Shown here one piece after another: positions 23,342 to 26,374 of a DNA stretch of 26,374 nucleotides. The notes beneath the pieces are model-generated. The model was not told where the DNA came from and did not search any database. It saw nothing but the letters and a program-made list of their open reading frames with translations. The position numbers and the translations under genes are program-made. Position 1 is the first letter of the stretch. Each line of letters starts with the position of its first letter. The stretch comes from DATDPY01 sp964395765 (lineage in GTDB: Bacteria > Bacteroidota > Bacteroidia > Cytophagales > Cyclobacteriaceae), in contig CAYNCU010000024.1 in the NCBI GenBank assembly GCA_964395765.1, positions 1 to 26,374 of the forward strand, written 5' to 3'.

Positions 23342-25972
23342 TTACCGGCAATAGATTTTGTTATATTCAGCGGATGTAAAAACCTGTTTCCTCAATACTT
23401 TTCCTTCCGACGAATAATAGATGATAATATAAAATTCCGCCTCGGGTATATATTTCTCTGCGAAATAAATGGGGTGCACTTCATTTCCAAGGTTAAGGAT
23501 GTCGGTAAAAGATGCATTGATCAGGGAACCGGTTTTGTTGCTCAGTATCCCAAAACCATTATTGCTTTCTATCAAATAGTATTTTTCATCCGGAAGGTCA
23601 ATGATTTTCTTTATGCTCAGTAACCCGGAGGCAATTGTGCGTCCTGATTTCATACCATGGATACTCCAGAAATCATCGGAATGAATCAGGTAAGAAGTAT
23701 CATTCCATATTTTAATCTGGCTTCCCAATGTATCCATCAGCATTTCGCCTTTGCTATTCATGATTCCAATGTTTTCATTATCCCTCACCATAAAAAAATC
23801 CCGCCCGATCGGTTCGGGAGAAGCGGAAAAGCGTGGATCGATCTGAATATTTTTATCCGGATTTGCAATTCCGAATTTTTCGCCGTCAAAAGTAACGACA
23901 AAGCCATCATGATAATCCGCTATTCCATCATAAACCGATTTCAAAACTTGTTTACCTTTTGAATCGAGCAGCCCGTATTTATGGTTCTTTGCGATGAGGA
24001 AATAATCGTAACCAAGCGATTTAATGTTGTCAAATTTACCTGCAAACAAAATTTTCCCTTCAGGGCTCAAAATTTCTTCTTCGTGATTTTTTTTCATGAG
24101 GAGGAGAAAGCGCGGAAAATCTTCATCGGGGGAAACCTGCGATTTCTGCATCAGGGAAAATCCGCTATAATTTTTCATTTCGATCTTTGAAAAATTATCC
24201 AGTAAAAGTCTTGGTTTCCCGTTATTTTCAATCCAGGCATAATCTTCATCAATAATGGCCACCGAATCAAATAGAAATTCGTCAGGAACCGGTGAAAACC
24301 TGTAATACAAGATCCATTTATTATTAATTTTTCCGGTCAACCAATCGCCTTTGTAGGAAATATTTCTTAACCCTGATCCTGAAATTTTTAAATATTTCGC
24401 GTCATAGATCTCATAAATCGAATCCCTGTTCACAATCCAGCCATCATGATAGGAATATATGTGTTGAGGAGCGGGCGGAATATTGAAATCAAGACTGCTG
24501 TTCAGGATGCAATCATCATCTCCCTTTGTACAGAGAATATGGTCTTTATCGATGAGGACTACATCATCGTAATCGTAAGCGGGATTTAACATGGAATCTT
24601 TAAAAATACCGGTAATTTCATTAACAGTAGCCAATGCAATTTTACCGGCTTTTTCAAGAATAATAAAATTTCCTTCTTCACGAACATCATCGAAAATAGC
24701 ATCCGTTATTTCCCTGCCGGTCAGGGTATAAAGTGCCCATTCCTGTTCTTTTTTAGCTTTTATAAAATGATTTCCCACCATTGCAATTTCCTTATATTCA
24801 AAAGGCAGTACCAAAATTCCGGTTTGATGAACAAGTCCGAATTTCATTCCCTGACTTAGTTTTATAAATCCATAGTTCAGGTTCTCAACCGAATAGAAGG
24901 GCTTATCATAAATAGTCCGGCCATTTCTACAAACCAGTGATTTTAAGCTGTCATTCCATACCGTGAAGAATTTATCCTTTATATTTCCGCAGAGGTAAGA
25001 CTGGTCAATCTCAGTAAACCGGGGTGGTATAATAATATTTCCCTTCTGATCCATAAAGCCATAATGTCCTTTCTCAAAAACCGGCACTACCACCATGGTA
25101 TCGAGTGCTATCAGATTTTTTATTGAATCCAGGAAGGGGTATTCCTGTTCAGTCTTTTGGGTAAACCATAAGGTATCTTCAGCACTAAGATATAAGTATC
25201 CGGCAGCTACAGGGGCAAGTTCCGACTGTGGATATTGTTTTATGAAGTCAATGTAAGAGGCAGGGGAATTATCTGCCGTGGAAAGTTCAAAAATATTCTT
25301 AATCGCTTCGTCCCTGTGTGCTGAGGTTGGAAAGCTACGGACAAATTTCTCATAACTTTCAAGTTTTTCATCTCTGGTAAACTCCCGGTAAATTAAGAGA
25401 TCGTATCGTTTCTGCGCTTCCGGGGTTTGTCGTGCTTCGGGGTATGTTTTTACAAAATCAAGATAGGCCTGGTATGTATTTGCCTGTGCAGCCTGATCGA
25501 AAGCAATTTTATCACGAAGGGCCAGTGCTTCCTTTACCTGCCCTGAATGGGGATAATGGTCAATAAAGTAATTATAGGCCTCAACCGTATTATCCGATTT
25601 TGCCAAATCAAATGCCATGGAAATCAACCTTGAAATTTGTTGTGAAACCCGGGAAGTATCAATTCCGACTTTTTCAAGTTTATCGAATTCCCTGGTATCC
25701 AATTCTGAGAATTGTAGACGGGCCAGTTGAATGTATTGATAAGCCGAATCAATATTAAAGGCCGGGGATAGTTTATCTGAAAAATATAGCGACTTAATAT
25801 AAAATGCCCCGGGAGAAATGGAATCCTTCCTGATTTCCTTATTCAGGACATCAATAAGCTTTTCGTAATTTCTTTTGTCGAGAAATTTTAGTGCCTTTTT
25901 TTCCTGTCCGAACAACAGTACAGGACTACATAAAATGACAATAAAAAAGAGCCGGGAATATAGAAATTTCAT
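23342..25972 (-). CDS. Exported protein with helical repeats and WG repeats
   Basis: I place the start at 25972, not at the in-frame ATG at 26020, because the shorter form begins directly with a signal peptide (MKFLYSRLFFIVILCSPVLLFGQ, cut about residue 23). This gives 876 aa. Residues of about 120-265 contain short helical repeats with the recurring pattern SYxxFxxxYPxSxxxxEA (for example TYQAYLDFVKTYPEA, SYEKFVRSFPTSAHRDEA, SYIDFIKQYPQSELAP), TPR/YfiO-like. From about residue 302 on are WG repeats, beta-rich units such as GHYGFMDQKGNIIIPPRFTEI, KFGLVHQTGILVLPFEYKEI and KYGLLDSKGKQVLKSVYDGI. WG repeats form a beta-sheet surface used for binding; no enzyme motif is seen. It is likely periplasmic or surface-exposed; the partner is unknown. 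Confidence 0.9.
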   Translation of the reverse strand: MKFLYSRLFFIVILCSPVLLFGQEKKALKFLDKRNYEKLIDVLNKEIRKDSISPGAFYIKSLYFSDKLSPAFNIDSAYQYIQLARLQFSELDTREFDKLEKVGIDTSRVSQQISRLISMAFDLAKSDNTVEAYNYFIDHYPHSGQVKEALALRDKIAFDQAAQANTYQAYLDFVKTYPEARQTPEAQKRYDLLIYREFTRDEKLESYEKFVRSFPTSAHRDEAIKNIFELSTADNSPASYIDFIKQYPQSELAPVAAGYLYLSAEDTLWFTQKTEQEYPFLDSIKNLIALDTMVVVPVFEKGHYGFMDQKGNIIIPPRFTEIDQSYLCGNIKDKFFTVWNDSLKSLVCRNGRTIYDKPFYSVENLNYGFIKLSQGMKFGLVHQTGILVLPFEYKEIAMVGNHFIKAKKEQEWALYTLTGREITDAIFDDVREEGNFIILEKAGKIALATVNEITGIFKDSMLNPAYDYDDVVLIDKDHILCTKGDDDCILNSSLDFNIPPAPQHIYSYHDGWIVNRDSIYEIYDAKYLKISGSGLRNISYKGDWLTGKINNKWILYYRFSPVPDEFLFDSVAIIDEDYAWIENNGKPRLLLDNFSKIEMKNYSGFSLMQKSQVSPDEDFPRFLLLMKKNHEEEILSPEGKILFAGKFDNIKSLGYDYFLIAKNHKYGLLDSKGKQVLKSVYDGIADYHDGFVVTFDGEKFGIANPDKNIQIDPRFSASPEPIGRDFFMVRDNENIGIMNSKGEMLMDTLGSQIKIWNDTSYLIHSDDFWSIHGMKSGRTIASGLLSIKKIIDLPDEKYYLIESNNGFGILSNKTGSLINASFTDILNLGNEVHPIYFAEKYIPEAEFYIIIYYSSEGKVLRKQVFTSAEYNKIYCR

Positions 25973-26060
25973 TTGAAAAGGTTGTAAAAACCGGGCTAAA
26001 CCTATGACCAATTTATCCAATTATGATTATTTTGAAGGACTTTTATAACACGAATTTACT

Positions 26061-26068
26061 TATCTTTG
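26061..26068 (+). promoter_or_regulatory. Promoter -7 box facing the right edge
   Basis: An exact TATCTTTG followed by CA, as at many Bacteroidota promoters. No TTG stands 19-20 nt upstream (the nearest, at 26032-26034, is 26 nt away), so the upstream element is weak. Transcription would run toward the 22-codon ORF and the hairpin element. Confidence 0.5.
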
Positions 26069-26095
26069 CATCCTTGAAACAGAAATTGGTCAGGT

Positions 26096-26164
26096 ATGAA
26101 AAGGCCGAATTTTATAAATAATAGATCTTTAACTACCCCAAACCGGTCTGTAAAAGTTTTATAA
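26096..26164 (+). CDS. Possible 22-residue peptide ORF
   Basis: ATG at 26096 to TAA at 26162 encodes MKRPNFINNRSLTTPNRSVKV plus Leu, a small basic peptide. It begins about 20-25 nt after the start point expected from the TATCTTTG box, so the box and ORF are well placed to form a transcript leader or a tiny gene. It has no recognisable family and could be a chance ORF or the leader of a downstream gene or RNA cut off by the window edge. Confidence 0.25.
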   Translation: MKRPNFINNRSLTTPNRSVKVL

Positions 26165-26276
26165 TCTGTTTTGACGTTCTTTGTGGTATTAAAGTATAAG
26201 TGAAACAATATTTTAGTGTGACAAAATAATCCGGATAAACACTAAATCATTAAATCAAAAAATAAAAAAAATTGTT

Positions 26277-26374
26277 CGGGGTGTAGCCACGCCTCTGCGT
26301 GATATACTCCGCCTGGTAACGCATCCCGCCTTGGGCGGGAGGGTCGTTGGTTCGAATTCTTATGGGGTATAATT
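26277..26374 (+). repeat. Double-hairpin, tRNA-Pro-like element at the window edge
   Basis: Hairpin 1: CGGGGTGTA (26277-26285) pairs with TATACTCCG (26303-26311), nine pairs including two G-T, and encloses CACGC-CTCT-GCGTG (26288-26301). Hairpin 2: TCCCGCC (26324-26330) and GGCGGGA (26334-26340) are a perfect 7-bp stem. Words typical of tRNA-Pro are present in order: CGGGGTGTAGC (5' end), GCCTGGTAACGC (D-arm), TTGGG (anticodon region) and GGTTCGAATTC (T-loop). Yet a D-arm insertion of about 23 nt, a broken T-stem and a 3' end that does not pair with the 5' end exclude a working tRNA. It is either a dispersed palindromic repeat or a degraded tRNA, and sits at the edge, where assemblies often break. 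Confidence 0.45.

Noticed and set aside
25973..26020. Longer N-terminus for the WG-repeat protein from the ATG at 26020
   Set aside because: It would place 16 residues ahead of a clear signal peptide; the ATG at 25972 begins the signal peptide directly.

Overview
The window reads as one AT-rich scaffold from a member of the Bacteroidota, most likely an uncultured one assembled from metagenomic data. The clues are a type B (zinc-free) ribosomal protein L31, promoters of the TTG / TAnnTTTG kind ahead of several genes, few recognisable Shine-Dalgarno sequences, a WG-repeat protein, a Wzi/RemB-like outer-membrane barrel and a GlmU-family sugar nucleotidyltransferase. A run of exactly 100 N inside a gene, a gene cut off at the left edge and repeat-like sequence at the right edge suggest that it is close to a whole scaffold.

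Layout. (1) 1-3397, minus strand: glycerate kinase, a UDP-glucuronate 4-epimerase-like epimerase, GDP-mannose 4,6-dehydratase and the first 18 codons of a further gene that runs off the left edge; this is the end of a surface-polysaccharide operon. (2) 3398-3711: six copies of an 8-base repeat and a rho-independent terminator. (3) 3712-5010, minus: a Tat-exported Gfo/Idh/MocA oxidoreductase interrupted by the 100-N gap. (4) 5538-12239, plus: a seven-gene drug/ion efflux operon: TetR regulator, TolC-like outer-membrane protein, lipoprotein membrane-fusion protein, two ABC ATPases and two ABC-2 permeases. It has the order of the E. coli cecR-ybhGFSR operon, but YbhF is split in two and a TolC gene is added. 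A 25-bp near-palindrome lies over the regulator's transcription start and start codon and is the obvious operator. (5) 12322-13020, plus: a cytidylate-kinase-like protein. (6) 13128-15581, minus: a small membrane protein, GmhA and a ComM/YifB AAA ATPase, tightly packed. (7) 15766-18593, minus: a TPR protein and a Wzi/RemB-like outer-membrane barrel. (8) 18705-23341, plus: L31 type B, a GlmU-family protein, the DNA polymerase III delta-prime subunit, a lipoprotein cyclophilin and an RmlD-like reductase. (9) 23342-25972, minus: a large exported helical-repeat plus WG-repeat protein whose stop codon abuts that of the reductase. (10) 25973-26374: a TATCTTTG promoter box, a 22-codon ORF and a double-hairpin, tRNA-Pro-like element at the edge.

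The genes form two themes: envelope and glycan building (gmd, epimerase, gmhA, GlmU-like, RmlD-like, Wzi-like) and export across both membranes (the efflux operon). I see no CRISPR array, phage, transposase or toxin-antitoxin module. The most notable system is the efflux operon, whose two separate ATPases carry complementary losses of catalytic motifs, predicting one working and one degenerate ATP site. This fits known asymmetric ABC transporters and is a refinement of a known family, not a wholly new system.
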